A stretch of 64,000 nt of DNA from Taudactylus pleione (taxonomy: Eukaryota; Chordata; Amphibia; Anura; Myobatrachidae), in assembly GCA_031769625.1 (NCBI GenBank), contig JAUIMM010000135.1, forward strand, positions 6,809,501 through 6,873,500, in the 5' to 3' direction. Both the position numbers and the translations under genes were made by a program. Numbering within the stretch: the stretch's first letter is position 1; each line of letters begins with the position of its first letter. A model generated the notes under the pieces. The model had not been told where the DNA came from and searched no databases. It saw nothing but the letters and a program-made list of their open reading frames with translations. This document shows positions 54,323-64,000 of the stretch, piece by piece.

Positions 54323-55059
54323 TGTCACGGCCAGGGTATTTCAGCATGGTGCTAGGCGGGTGTTACCTGTGAGGTCATTGTGGCACGGGCTGTCTGGTGG
54401 CGGAGCTGGTGTCTGGTGGGGGGCTTTGGCTGTGGCCCTGTTGTCACTCTGCGCTGGTGAGGCCTGGCGGCGTCTCCATTCCGTTTGGCATGGGCGCCTC
54501 CATCTTGCCTTCTGGCCATGTGATGCGGCTGGCCAATCCTGGTGAGTCACATGTTCCCTCCGGCCAGTAACAGCATGGCATGGGGTATTTAGGAAGGGTC
54601 AGTGCCTTCCTTCTTTGCCAGTGCAACGTGTATCTCAGCCTAGCTGAGAGGGAGTTCTCTGTGCTTTCCTGTTCCTGTGAATTCGCTGTCTGCCAGTCTG
54701 CCTGTCAGCTCCTAGTTCCCACTGGACTACCCCGCTACCTCCACCACCCTTGCCCATACCTGAGTGCCTGAGCCTGCTGACATCCTGCGCTTCAGTTCAC
54801 TACCTGCAAACCTGGCTTGATTATTTTCAGTTTCACTACCTGCACACCTGGACAGCTCTAATTGTTTCTACCTGGACATTAACCCTTTTGCTCCCACCAC
54901 AGAACTCTTGTGCACATTTATATTTTCCTGGACTTTTATTTACTGCTACATTATATGTCTACTCAAGCACTTATTAAAAATCCTAGTTTTATTTTCAAAT
55001 CTGCTTCTGTGATTGCTTCTGCTACCACCCCGGGTCCACAAGCAACCCAGAACATAACA
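54323..55059 (+). repeat. 3' LTR of Ty3/gypsy element
   Basis: TGTCACGG...ACATAACA, 737 bp, followed by AGTGC (55060-55064). Near-identical to the 5' LTR apart from scattered substitutions and the two length differences noted there. The predicted transcript-start motif CCAGTGCAA is kept at about 54618-54626. Confidence 0.95.
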
Positions 55060-55351
55060 AGTGCCAGGTCCGGGTACTATGGGGGCATGACCTAATTGTG
55101 TGGGCGTGGACACATCCCCTACCAAAATAGAATGATAAATTATGAATTGTGCTCCCTTCAGCTGGGGGCAGACCATGGGGTGAAGGGGGCACAATCAGTG
55201 CACATCAGGTGCAAGCAGAGGTGACAACTGCTGAGCCTTGGCTGCTGCCTCCCTGGACTCACTGCAGTCCATAGCACAGCAGTGTGTGCTGGGGAGATAG
55301 GCTGCTGCAACTGATAGGTAAGAGATGGTTTCTACCCTCTAGGCACCCCTG

Positions 55352-56060
55352 GCCAGCCCATGAATATAGTAGAATTAGCACTTAACATGCTATATAGTTT
55401 GCCTCATACATAGTGCAATTTATGTTATGGTTCATACATAATATAACCAGCAGGAGACAGAACTAAGTTTTCTAAGCACACATTCCTACCTCATGGTAAG
55501 ACACCTGTCTCTTCTTGCTGGAAGCAGCTCTCTAGCCTCTCAGATCTAGTGTGATGTTTGAGCACTCAGATCTTGGCAGGAGAAGCGGTTGCCACCATCC
55601 GCCATACACCATTCCATCCCTCATACTGCATGTTGTGGTTGCAGCTCTACTTAAATTGTGTTATAAATAAATGCTATTGAGGTCAGGTCAGGGAAGAGAA
55701 GAGGAGTGGGGGGTTCTGAGCAATTGGAAACCCTCACTGCATTTGCCTGTGTAACTGTAAAATGTTGTGTTTCTATCCCAGATGAGAAAGTTTATTTGAT
55801 ATCTAAATTACTAGGTCTGTGCAGCAAAAAGGGATGTTTTTGTGCAGATCCACCTCCCATGGCTGCATGGAAAAACTGATCCTGTGTCCATAGCCTAGAT
55901 AGGGTATCGATCAATAGGAAGCTCTTGATATGCACAGTCACTTTTCCCATCTACAATCCGGCTCCTTTGAGGCAATGGAGGGGAAAGTGCCTTATACCCA
56001 CAAGTCACTAAAATGTATCTCCTAGATGGTGTTGCAGTTTTAAAGACACTACCTATACTT
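55352..56060. other. Intergenic DNA, no gene seen
   Basis: No coding region, RNA gene or clear repeat boundary recognised. Confidence 0.4.
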
Positions 56061-56237
56061 AGGGGTATATTTACTAAAGTGCAGGTTTTTAGAAGTGGAG
56101 ATGTTGCCCATAGCAACCATTCAAATTCTACTTAACATTTATCTAGCACATTCTAGAGGATAATAGCTAGAATCTGATTGGTTGCCATGGGCAGCATCTT
56201 CATTTCTAAAAACCTGCACTATAGTAAATATACCCCC
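56061..56237. mobile_element. Palindromic MITE, copy of the 5221 element
   Basis: AGGGGTATATTTACTAAAGT is inverted at the right end as 'ctatagtaaatatacccc'. The interior follows 5221-5406 closely ('gttgcccatagcaacc', 'tagctagaatctgattggtt'). Confidence 0.8.
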
Positions 56238-57869
56238 AGGATTATATTTTAGATCTCTAAAATTTAGGTAGTTAAAGGGGCATTGTAGTGAAAACTGTAT
56301 TAATTTAAAATAAGTGCAGTATATGTTTTCCGAATAGATCTTGCAGAATGAAACAAGGATACTCCCATCTCCAATCATTTAAAAAACATTTCACCATCTT
56401 ATATATGTTCATGATCATTTAGCTAATGGGTCTCTGCCAATTCAAACAAATGGATAATATTCACTTGGCTTTGGAAATGCAAACAGCATGTTGTACATGT
56501 ACAGTAAAAAAATCATTTAAAAAATATATATATTTCTGCTAATGGGTTTTAATCAATATGTGAAGATAGTAAATGCAGATTCTGTTTATGAATTGCGTAG
56601 AGTCACTGGTGTAGTAGTGTGTTTCGTGGTGGTCACTTCCTGGAATCACAAGAAATACTAACTGATGTCCTAAGAAAATTTAGACAAACATAAAAAGTGT
56701 AATAATTTATGATCAGCATATGACATGACAAAGCCCCTCCACTTAAAATGTATATTTAATTTACAATAACATTAGTCAATCGCTGATATAGCTTAATAGT
56801 TCACAAACACTCAACTTATACACCCTTGAATATGTGGGTAATCATTCATACAATAAATATGCTAGCCCATATTATCTGTATTGTCCATGCTTTGTTACTG
56901 TACAACACATTAGCAAAACAAGTCCTAGTTTGATAGCAGTGGTGACATCATTAAATTCCAGATGACTCGAGGTAAACAAGTTTCTTCAGAACCCTAGAAT
57001 TGCATTGTGTTCTTGTATTGTTAAATTAGTTCTATGGAGGATATGTGAAAAATAGAACAGCCAATCTCCCAGTAACAATGCATCATATACCAAAGAGCTA
57101 ATCAAATCTAAACAACTTTTACTTGGATTATTACATATATATTACAAACTATGTGACTGCAAACTACATTTATCCTATAAAGATAATACACCCATTATAG
57201 CTGAAAATCGTACAAGCCATACGAACAATACATACTCACATTGTGCTGTGCAGTACAGTATGTTCTGTGACTTGCCAGCTGAAGTTCCTACTCACATTAA
57301 TGACATCTAATCAGGTCTCTGGTTTTTATTGCCTCCAGCGCTATTGACAGAGCTGTATGCCAAGAGTCCATGTCCAATAACAGAAAACTGCAATCTTTGA
57401 AAAGTAATTAACATGGCTGTGAGAGGTAGTTTTACATCCTGTGACACATGTTATCTCATCCACACAACAGTTCTTCCTGGTGATATAATGTTCACCTGAC
57501 TAATTGCAAACAAAAGTTGAGAAAACTAGAAGCCCAATATATATATAAGTGATCCGAGCCCATTAAATAAGAAATGCTTGCTTTTTTAATACTTGCTATG
57601 GCTACTCAGTCTGGCCTCTCCCACTTAAGACACTCCCTAGTGGATGGTCAGAAGAATTCAGTTGTGTTCAACAGCTACTGTACAACAGAACAGATAAGTG
57701 AGACATGGGGGCTGATGCACAGTTAGAGCTATAGCAATTGGCATAGTATCTCTTTAGAAGTCCCAGAGGGGCAACTCTCTTTGATGGGTTTTAGGCATGG
57801 TTCTACATTTGCATTATTATGGCCACACCACTGCTGTTTGTCATCAAGGTCCGAAAGTTGCTGTTCTAA
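56238..57869. other. AT-rich intergenic DNA, no gene seen
   Basis: Unique-looking sequence without recognised genes or repeats. Confidence 0.4.
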
Positions 57870-58014
57870 AGTGTCTATGTACTAAGCAACCAATCAATCA
57901 GCACCTAATTGTCATTTTTTTAAACACAGCCTGTAAAGTGACAGTCAGGACCTGATTGGTTGGTACATTATCTCCATCCACTTTATCTCTCTTAAAGACT
58001 TAGTGCATAGACCC
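57870..58014. mobile_element. Palindromic MITE (TGTCTATGTACTAAG end)
   Basis: The left end is inverted at the right as 'cttagtgcatagaccc'. Inner pair 'caatcagcacctaattgtca' and 'tgacagtcaggacctgattg'. Related to 15650-15822. Confidence 0.7.
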
Positions 58015-58214
58015 CTAAGTATCTATTAGCAACATTTTGCAGCAGAGAGCGAGGCTAGAATTATGTATTTAAATGCAAATTGCACCATCCAACCTCAGGG
58101 CAACACCCTACAGTGAGGAAATGGGTGTCAGTGAGAGACTGGCCATCTTTATCTGGAGGCCCAGTGAGTTTGCAAGAATGAACACAAGCACATGTGACTG
58201 TGCAGCCTTGTGTG

Positions 58215-58822
58215 ATTCTGGCACTTATGCCTGCCTGTGCCTGGAAAGGCAGGACAAGAGTGGAAAGGGGATTTTCAATGTAAGCCTAGTACTCAGGGGC
58301 GTATCTATAATGGGTGCAGGGTGTGCGGGGAACACAGGCCCCTGGGTCCAGGGGGGCCCTGCACCGCACCGCACACCCTGCACCCATAATATTACTTAAA
58401 TCTCCAGAGTCCCACGTCGGCGCGGGGGGTCTGGCACTGTAAAACGACTGGAAAATTGCCACCACGGCCATTTTCCCGTAGTTTGCGCATGCGCAGTACA
58501 GGGAAAATGGCCACCGCAGCCATTTTCCCGGAGCCCTGTGCATACACTATAGACTCTGGGCACACTCTAATGCCCAGAGTCTATAACTCCGGCGCTGGCC
58601 GCGCACAGCTCAGTGCACTGCCGGCCGCCGGGGATAGAGGAGGGGGCCCGTGTCGAAGACTGCACACGGGCCCCCTCCTCTCTAGAAATGCCCCTGCTAG
58701 TACTATAAGGGCATGTTTGCCTAACTGTGACAATATTCAGACCAGCAATCAGATGCTTAAGTGTCTGAGGAAAACGTATTATTTTCAGGTGTGCAGAGTA
58801 GGTGCAAAGACACCTTATATTT
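58215..58822. repeat. Duplicated segment, filled copy
   Basis: 58215-58293 plus 58697-58822 match 61070-61245 closely ('gcctggaaaggcaggacaag', 'ctataagggcatgtttgcct', 'aggtgcaaagacac'). The 58294-58696 MITE interrupts this copy only. Confidence 0.85.
58294..58696. mobile_element. hAT-type MITE, 8-bp duplication CTAGTACT
   Basis: Ends are CAGGGGCGTATCTATAATGG and CTCTAGAAATGCCCCTG. The duplication CTAGTACT lies at 58286-58293 and 58697-58704. The paralogous site near 61125-61137 has the unfilled sequence 'cccagtactataagg'. The interior has two 'ggccattttccc' units and pairs of GC-rich hairpins. Confidence 0.92.
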
Positions 58823-59207
58823 ATTCTTTATGTGTAATATATAATTTTTTATTTTTCAATTTTTATTTATATTCTTTTTATTTTTTTATATATTAATTGT
58901 TCACTTTTCGATGTATATATGTAGTTTTGTATCCATTTAGGCCATTGTATATAAATACACTCATTGCTCATCCTTTATCCATTTATGTGTACATATGTAT
59001 ATGTATCTACATGCATATACATATGTGTATGTTTATTGTTTGCCATATATGTTTACATTATAGTTTTATATGGTTTTAATTTGGTACTCTTATATAGACT
59101 TATGCACATATTCAGCATTTTTTTTACCCAGTAAAGGCTACATATGTATATTTTTTATAATATTGAATAGAAACAATGATTTAACTACATGTTATTGAAC
59201 CTAGAAC
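58823..59207. other. AT-rich DNA, no gene seen
   Basis: Long T/A tracts with 'tatatgt' words; no recognised feature. Confidence 0.4.
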
Positions 59208-59210
59208 TTG

Positions 59211-59728
59211 GGGCCTAATTCAGACCCGGTCGCAAGCGCTGTGCGCTCGCAACCGGGTCGATGGTGGGCCAGTGCGCATGCGCGAGACCCGGCTAGTGAC
59301 GGGCAATCCGTCGCTGCGGGTCTCGCTCCAAAGGGGGCGAGCTGTTGATGTTGAGTGACAGCTTGCCCCCTTTGGTGGGCGGACCGGGGGAGTGGCTGCC
59401 CAAATGAAGGCGTTCCCGTGTGAACACCTACCGTTTGGGGGCAGCCCAACTGACATCACAAATGATGTCAATGGAGAGATTTCAGCTCTGTTAGAGCCGA
59501 AATCTCTCTGGGGCTTGTGGCCACGAGACCCTACCACAAGGGTCTCGTCACAAGCCTGATGGACGCGATGGTCTTGACCATCGCGACCATCATCATGGCT
59601 GCTCGCAATAGCTGTGGGTGGTCACCCACAGCTATGCGAGCGGCTAGGAGGCCGTTAAAAAAAAACAAAAGCCCAGCCCTGATTCAGAGCGAGCACTCTG
59701 TCAGAGCGTCCAGCTCCGAATCAGGGCC
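59211..59728. mobile_element. MITE, 3-bp duplication TTG
   Basis: Ends GGGCCTAATTCAGACC and GAATCAGGGCC, flanked by TTG at 59208-59210 and 59729-59731. Paralogue of 1991-2520, including the 'cgcgatggtcttgaccatcg' hairpin near 59567-59588. Confidence 0.8.
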
Positions 59729-59731
59729 TTG

Positions 59732-60686
59732 GTTTGTTACAAACTTACTGCTAAGTTGATAGAATGTAATTAACACTTAATTGAAAGCAGATGATCTAAG
59801 AATGTTTGGATAGGTCACTATCCATATAAATTGTAAGCCATGGACACTGTGGCTACTTCAGCCTTTTGATAAAACCCCTGTGAGAGGGGAGAAACGCGTC
59901 AAGGGAGAGAATAGATACCTGCATTTGTTCCTGAGAATTGCCAAGAGACTGCACATTGCTATCCCTCCTGCCGCGATTAGCTCACCCACCGCATTACATC
60001 CCGTGTGATGTGCTCACAGAGCAAGAATCTGCCAGAGCGTCCAGATCTCCCATGGATTATACCAATGGTGAGCGGCTACACAGCTTGCAGATTGGGTTCC
60101 CTCACTGCATGTGCTATTGCCGGAGAGAGACCACGCTGTGCCTTCATCACCTCAGCCAGCATAGGAAATACACCATACATACTCCAAGCTGTGCTATTGT
60201 CCTCCTGGTCAACACAAGAGGCATTTGGCATTCACATTAATACCTATTCATTGCATGAGCACTCCGGGATCTCTGGATAACTATAACCTGACCAACAGGG
60301 GAGCGGTGAGTGATCTGTGACTATTAGACATTTTTTGCTGGTGGGACTTTCATTGTACACACATCAAATTGTGACATTCTCCAACAGGAGTTTTTTCAGG
60401 CATCTATTTTTTAATAGGAAGGAATTCAATCATCTGTGCACTCACTTCATTTATAAACCCTTTTTTTGAATCGGGACTATGAATATATTCCTTTTTTTGT
60501 ACACATTGGTGCACAGATGTAATATTTTATATGTTGATTGTATATTCACTAATATATCAACATCAGTTCTATTTTTATATGTATTTTTTATGAATAAATA
60601 ATTTGAATTAATAAATTTCTGAGTATTGAATTGTGTCTTCAGTAAATAATAGCGCAGACATACCCTTTTCTACTTGTGTTATTCTT
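59732..60686. other. Intergenic DNA with 'gaaacgcgtc' repeat remnant
   Basis: About 59870-59900 reads 'acccctgtgagaggggagaa' then 'acgcgtcaag', resembling the core of dispersed repeats at 34730-34802. No gene recognised in the rest. Confidence 0.35.
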
Positions 60687-60973
60687 AAGGTGCCCATACA
60701 TCTGACCGGTAATTCCACGATCCTGCGATGTGATCGGAAATGCCGATCTGCCGGGTGGAAACGCCAGCTGGCCAACATCGATGGTCAGCGTTCTGTCACA
60801 GGATCGCTGAAATATTACATGTTAAATGTCCCCGATTTGACGACTGCAATAATTTTAGGATCACGATCGTCAAATCGGGAAAATCCAACATGTTGGATTT
60901 CTGCGATCCCGCGATGCCGGGTTGCAGCATCGCGGGATCGCGCCAATCTATCGCTGATGGATGGGCCCCATTA
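60687..60973. mobile_element. MITE (AAGGTGCCCATACATCTGAC end)
   Basis: The left end is loosely inverted at the right in 'gatggatgggccccatta'. The interior has strong hairpins: GCGATCCCGCGATGC with GCATCGCGGGATCGC (about 60903-60941), and 'ccgatttgacga' with 'tcgtcaaatcgg'. Related by its ends to 21700-22012. Confidence 0.6.
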
Positions 60974-61069
60974 GGGAGGATTTGTGGCAGTTTCCTCCGT
61001 ATGTCAGCTGCAGTGGATTCACTTAAGTTCCCTGACTGAATAAGTGCTCCACTATGTTTTGATTTACTT

Positions 61070-61245
61070 ATGCCTGCCTGTGCCTGGAAAGGCAGGACAA
61101 GAGGGAAAGGGGCTTTACAATGTAAGCCCAGTACTATAAGGGCATGTTTGCCTAACTGTGACCATATTCAGACCAGCAATCAGATGCATATGTGTCTGAG
61201 GAAACCGTATAATTTTCAGGTGTGCAGAGCAGGTGCAAAGACACT
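61070..61245. repeat. Duplicated segment, empty-site copy
   Basis: Counterpart of 58215-58822 without the MITE; see that entry. The two copies are about 2.5 kb apart in direct orientation. Confidence 0.85.
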
Positions 61246-63650
61246 GCTGATGCAAACTGCTTGTGATTGGCTGACTCCGAATGTACGCCGATAGGTGCTC
61301 TATTCATTGTTTTTCTAGTCACAATATGTAGTTGTGGAGTTAGAGTTGTTTTTGCTGTGTTAGAGAGATGTGTACATTGTATTAATGACTAATAGAGAAT
61401 GTGTATCTTGAAAGCAAAACAAATGTTTAAAAACATGGATGTCAGTGGAAATAATGTGTTCCTGGTATAAAGTGGGTGTGTAGACCTTTGTAAATATCAA
61501 GATTTGTGTTGTACAACATAAGAGTGAAGCAATGCATCCCAACCATTCCGATTTCAGTGGGACAGTCGCACTTTTCTTAGGCTGTCCCAGAGGCGGACCA
61601 CAGGTGTTCAGGAGGTTGGGGGACACTCAGTGCTGGAAGAGGATGGGGGCAGCCCAGCAACTGTTGGAGTGCTGGGATCACCCCAAAATGGAAGAAAAAT
61701 GGAGGCATGACAAGCGGTCACCCCCAAAGAGTGTCTTCCACCAAGGGGCACAACCTTGCATACATGAGACCAAGCCCCCATTTCAAACACGTGCAATCCT
61801 TCATAATGGCAACATTCCTCAGGTTCAGACTCAAACTTTGTGGAGCCCTCACCCAATATAAAATTTTAAGGGCATGAGATAAAATTCATGAATTAATATA
61901 TTTAAAATATTATTTATTTAATGGGGGGGCATGGCTTGGTGGCCTAAGATAGTGGATGCTATTTCTAGAGCTCCTCATCCAACACCCATATAAGAAGGCT
62001 TCCCTGCTGGATAGGTGGGCGAACCCTGCACCATTGTATGCCCAGTGCCCTGCTGAGGGCATAGGGGTCCTGCTGAGCTCATTTGTGGGGCTCCCCGGTG
62101 GTGTGATACCCAGCGATACCTTACGTAGAGGCCTCTCCTGGGTGACTCCCGCCGCCATTAGCCCTGCTTGCAGCTGCCTCCTCACGCACCTCTAAATCTT
62201 AAGAAATAAAAATATCTGCACTGATCCTCATAATATTGGCGTGTTCATTAATCTCTTATTCCCTTATTTCAATTCCAATTGTCAACAAAATCATCCTTTC
62301 ATCAATGAAGGAGACAATTGGGGGGAATGGTGCTACCCTGCTCACAAAAAGATACACTGATTTACAAAAAAAACAATGAGACTATCGGGGGCACTCCAGA
62401 GTGAATATAGAAAAAGCAAGGTTCCACTAATATTATAATTTTTATTTATTTTTTATACTTTATTATTTTGTTGTTTTGTTGCATCTTGATTAATAAAAAA
62501 TAACCTTTATTATTTCTTTTAAAATATTTATATATTATTATAAGAGAAAAAATATATAAAATAATAGATACGGTGTAAGCAGTAGGAAAAAAGTGTTTAA
62601 AAATTCCTGATTATACGTTTGGGTCATTTATTTGTGTTATAAATCATCATTTGGAGTTATGGAAACTGTATGGATTTGTCTGCTTTATCGATACCAGTGT
62701 TTAAGGTTTATTATTAACCAATGCAGAACAAATTCTCAAAGTTGTGAATCATTTGCAACATTTGTTTCACTGTTGCCAGGCAGCCAAAATGTTTCCATAT
62801 ATATGATACATGGTGGCTGTTCTTAATCAGACTGTATGAGGGTTTTTTTCCACTCAGGCAATGATTCACTAGTCAGTATATTAATAATATATGTCAGTTA
62901 CTGAACGCCATTCACCCTATATCAGGTAATTATGTCCGTTTGACATTATGCATCATTTATTTCAAAATGTAATCCCCATGTAAAGGTTAGAACAATATTT
63001 CCAGGCAAATAGCAGTAGTACTTGGTTATAGCATTGCTGTGCAACCATTTATTATGTAGCTTGAAGCAAATGTGCTATTAGCCTGCTGCACCATGTCTCT
63101 GATATTGATATGTATGGTGCTGGTAATCACCGCTCTGGTGCAGCTAAATTTTGGGATTGTGTCAATACATTAGGACAATGTTATAGTGGACAATTAGGTA
63201 ATATTTATGACATATATTTTAACAATTCTATTAGGACACATTCATCCTCGTGACCCTGGGGTGGGTTCTCTGTTGCCTGGATGGATCTGCGTTGCTGATG
63301 AGGTGACTGGCTTCCCTGCTCACAGCTGGGCACCTGGATGCCATCGAAGACCACAGCCGCACTGCCATCTTCCCCCCACGGTGAGTGCTGCGGCTGGCAC
63401 CTGATGCTTCCTCACCCTGCGCTCTGGGATTCCCATCACGCGGTCCTTGCTGCTCCAAGCTGGGATGCCAAAGTCTGCAAATACATCGTCTCCTGCAGCC
63501 AGCAAATATCACCATCTCTCAGACCAGCCCGGGCTTTCTGCTGCATGGTCTGCAATGCCATTTAGCTGGGACAGGAGCTTACCTCCTCCTGGGGGCTCTG
63601 AAGCCCCCCCTCCACTGGTGACAGCTATCCTTCTGACCAGGACCCCCACT
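61246..63650. other. Intergenic DNA, no gene seen
   Basis: About 61550-61690 shares 'gggggcagcccagca' and 'cccccaaaatga'-like phrases with 15510-15560, a weak hint of a common repeat. The GC-rich piece at 63240-63640 has open frames on both strands but no recognised domain. No RNA gene found. Confidence 0.35.
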
Positions 63651-63660
63651 ACAAAGGTCT

Positions 63661-64000
63661 ATTATAGAAACATAGAATTAGATAAATAGATAAGAACCAC
63701 TTGGCCCATCTAGTCTGCCCCATTTTTAAACATATTGTTACCTCAACCCTTATTGATTCTTACTTCTTCTGAAGGATATCCTTATGTCTTTCCCATGCAT
63801 GTTTAAATTGCTCTACTGTCTTAGCCTCTACCACCTCTGATGAGGATGTACCAGTGACCTATACAGTGGTATTCTTCTCTTCTCTTCTCTTCTCTTCTCT
63901 TTCCTTTCCTCTCCCTATGCAACCAAGCATTGGACTTGCGTTCCTCATTGCTTTGTTACAATGTTTGCTTGCCATTAAGTCACCAGAAATAGTGACTCTT
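63661..64000. repeat. Dispersed repeat (unclassified), runs off the window
   Basis: Reads 'atagaaacatagaatt', 'aagaaccacttggcccatct', 'agtctgcccc', then 'gtttaaattgctctactgtc', 'ttagcctctaccacctctga'. I recall this as a high-copy family in frog genomes, but I cannot assign a class from this fragment. A (TCTTC)n microsatellite lies inside it at about 63872-63900. Confidence 0.5.
63872..63900. repeat. (TCTTC)n microsatellite
   Basis: About six TCTTC units. Confidence 0.85.

Larger units (their letters stand above)
49365..55059 (+). mobile_element. Ty3/gypsy chromodomain LTR retrotransposon, defective
   Basis: Complete LTR-to-LTR copy with a 5-bp target duplication AGTGC (49360-49364 and 55060-55064). 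Order: LTR, gag with one CCHC knuckle, protease, reverse transcriptase, RNase H, integrase with HHCC and DDE regions, chromodomain, purine tract, LTR. Integrase after RNase H plus a C-terminal chromodomain defines the chromovirus branch of Ty3/gypsy (Metaviridae). There is no envelope gene. The LTRs differ by roughly a dozen or more substitutions plus indels, so the insertion is not brand new. Coding lesions make it non-autonomous. The product would have been an intracellular particle copying its own RNA into chromosomal DNA. Confidence 0.96.
49345..55351. mobile_element. hAT-type MITE split by the LTR retrotransposon
   Basis: Left piece 49345-49364 begins CAGGACGTAGAGAGC. The right piece from 55060 continues 'ccaggtccgggtactatggg', 'ggcatgacc', 'gtgggcgtgg' and ends near 55351 at TCTAGGCACCCCTG. 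Read together they align with 43758-44134 (CAGGGCCGTTGAGAGC...CCTG). Flanking octamers ACCAGATC and GCCAGCCC agree at 5 of 8 positions. Uninterrupted length would be about 300 bp, like its relatives. Confidence 0.7.

Noticed and set aside
63207..63689. GC-rich cluster of ORFs on both strands near the right end
   Set aside because: No recognised domain, no consistent frame and no splice-site support; cannot be distinguished from chance.

Overview
The window looks like nuclear DNA of a vertebrate, most probably an anuran amphibian (frog or toad). The evidence is one widely spaced multi-exon gene with GT-AG introns, a very dense load of short palindromic DNA-transposon derivatives of a kind I associate with frog genomes, a chromodomain Ty3/gypsy retrotransposon, and Tc1 and hAT transposase remains. 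No bacterial genes, CRISPR arrays, tRNA or rRNA genes were seen. The clade call is inference; the species cannot be named from this sequence.

The one clear host gene is a member of the MS4A (membrane-spanning 4-domains A) family on the minus strand. Its six coding exons (44872-44561, 40074-39964, 33409-33353, 24303-24172, 17859-17737, 16916-16800) all join in phase 0 with consensus splice sites. They encode 283 residues: a proline-rich N-tail, four membrane segments and a C-tail with a PPPY motif. Almost everything from 16.8 to 44.9 kb is therefore intron, filled with transposon copies and four large tandem-repeat arrays (24.95-25.99, 35.6-36.7, 41.1-42.5 and 42.5-42.9 kb). The long ORFs in these arrays are artefacts of repeat units that lack stops.

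The second major object is a Ty3/gypsy chromovirus-type LTR retrotransposon at 49365-55059, with a 5-bp target duplication AGTGC, two LTRs, gag, pol and a C-terminal chromodomain. It is dead: the protease DSG triad is altered, there is a stop in reverse transcriptase, a frameshift before the integrase core and a deletion within it. It still keeps two regulatory relics. One is a slippery heptamer GGGAAAT followed by a potential H-type pseudoknot at the gag/pol overlap. The other is a 10-nt match between the predicted transcript start and the sequence just after the 5' LTR, which suggests self-primed reverse transcription. The element sits inside an older hAT-type MITE (49345-55351).

Region by region: 0-16 kb has a LINE-like fragment, a telomere-like repeat, a dead Tc1 copy and many MITEs. 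16-45 kb is the MS4A gene, with a hAT transposase relic (20.3-21.3 kb), minisatellites and composite TIR elements, including a 2.9-kb one inserted in a CTAT microsatellite. 45-49 kb has dispersed repeats and a 198-bp palindrome. 49-55 kb is the retrotransposon. 55-64 kb has more MITEs, including a duplicated segment that supplies an empty site for one insertion. Several MITE groups can be separated by terminal sequence and target duplication: 8-bp (hAT-like), 3-bp (GGGCCTGATTCA ends) and TA-compatible.
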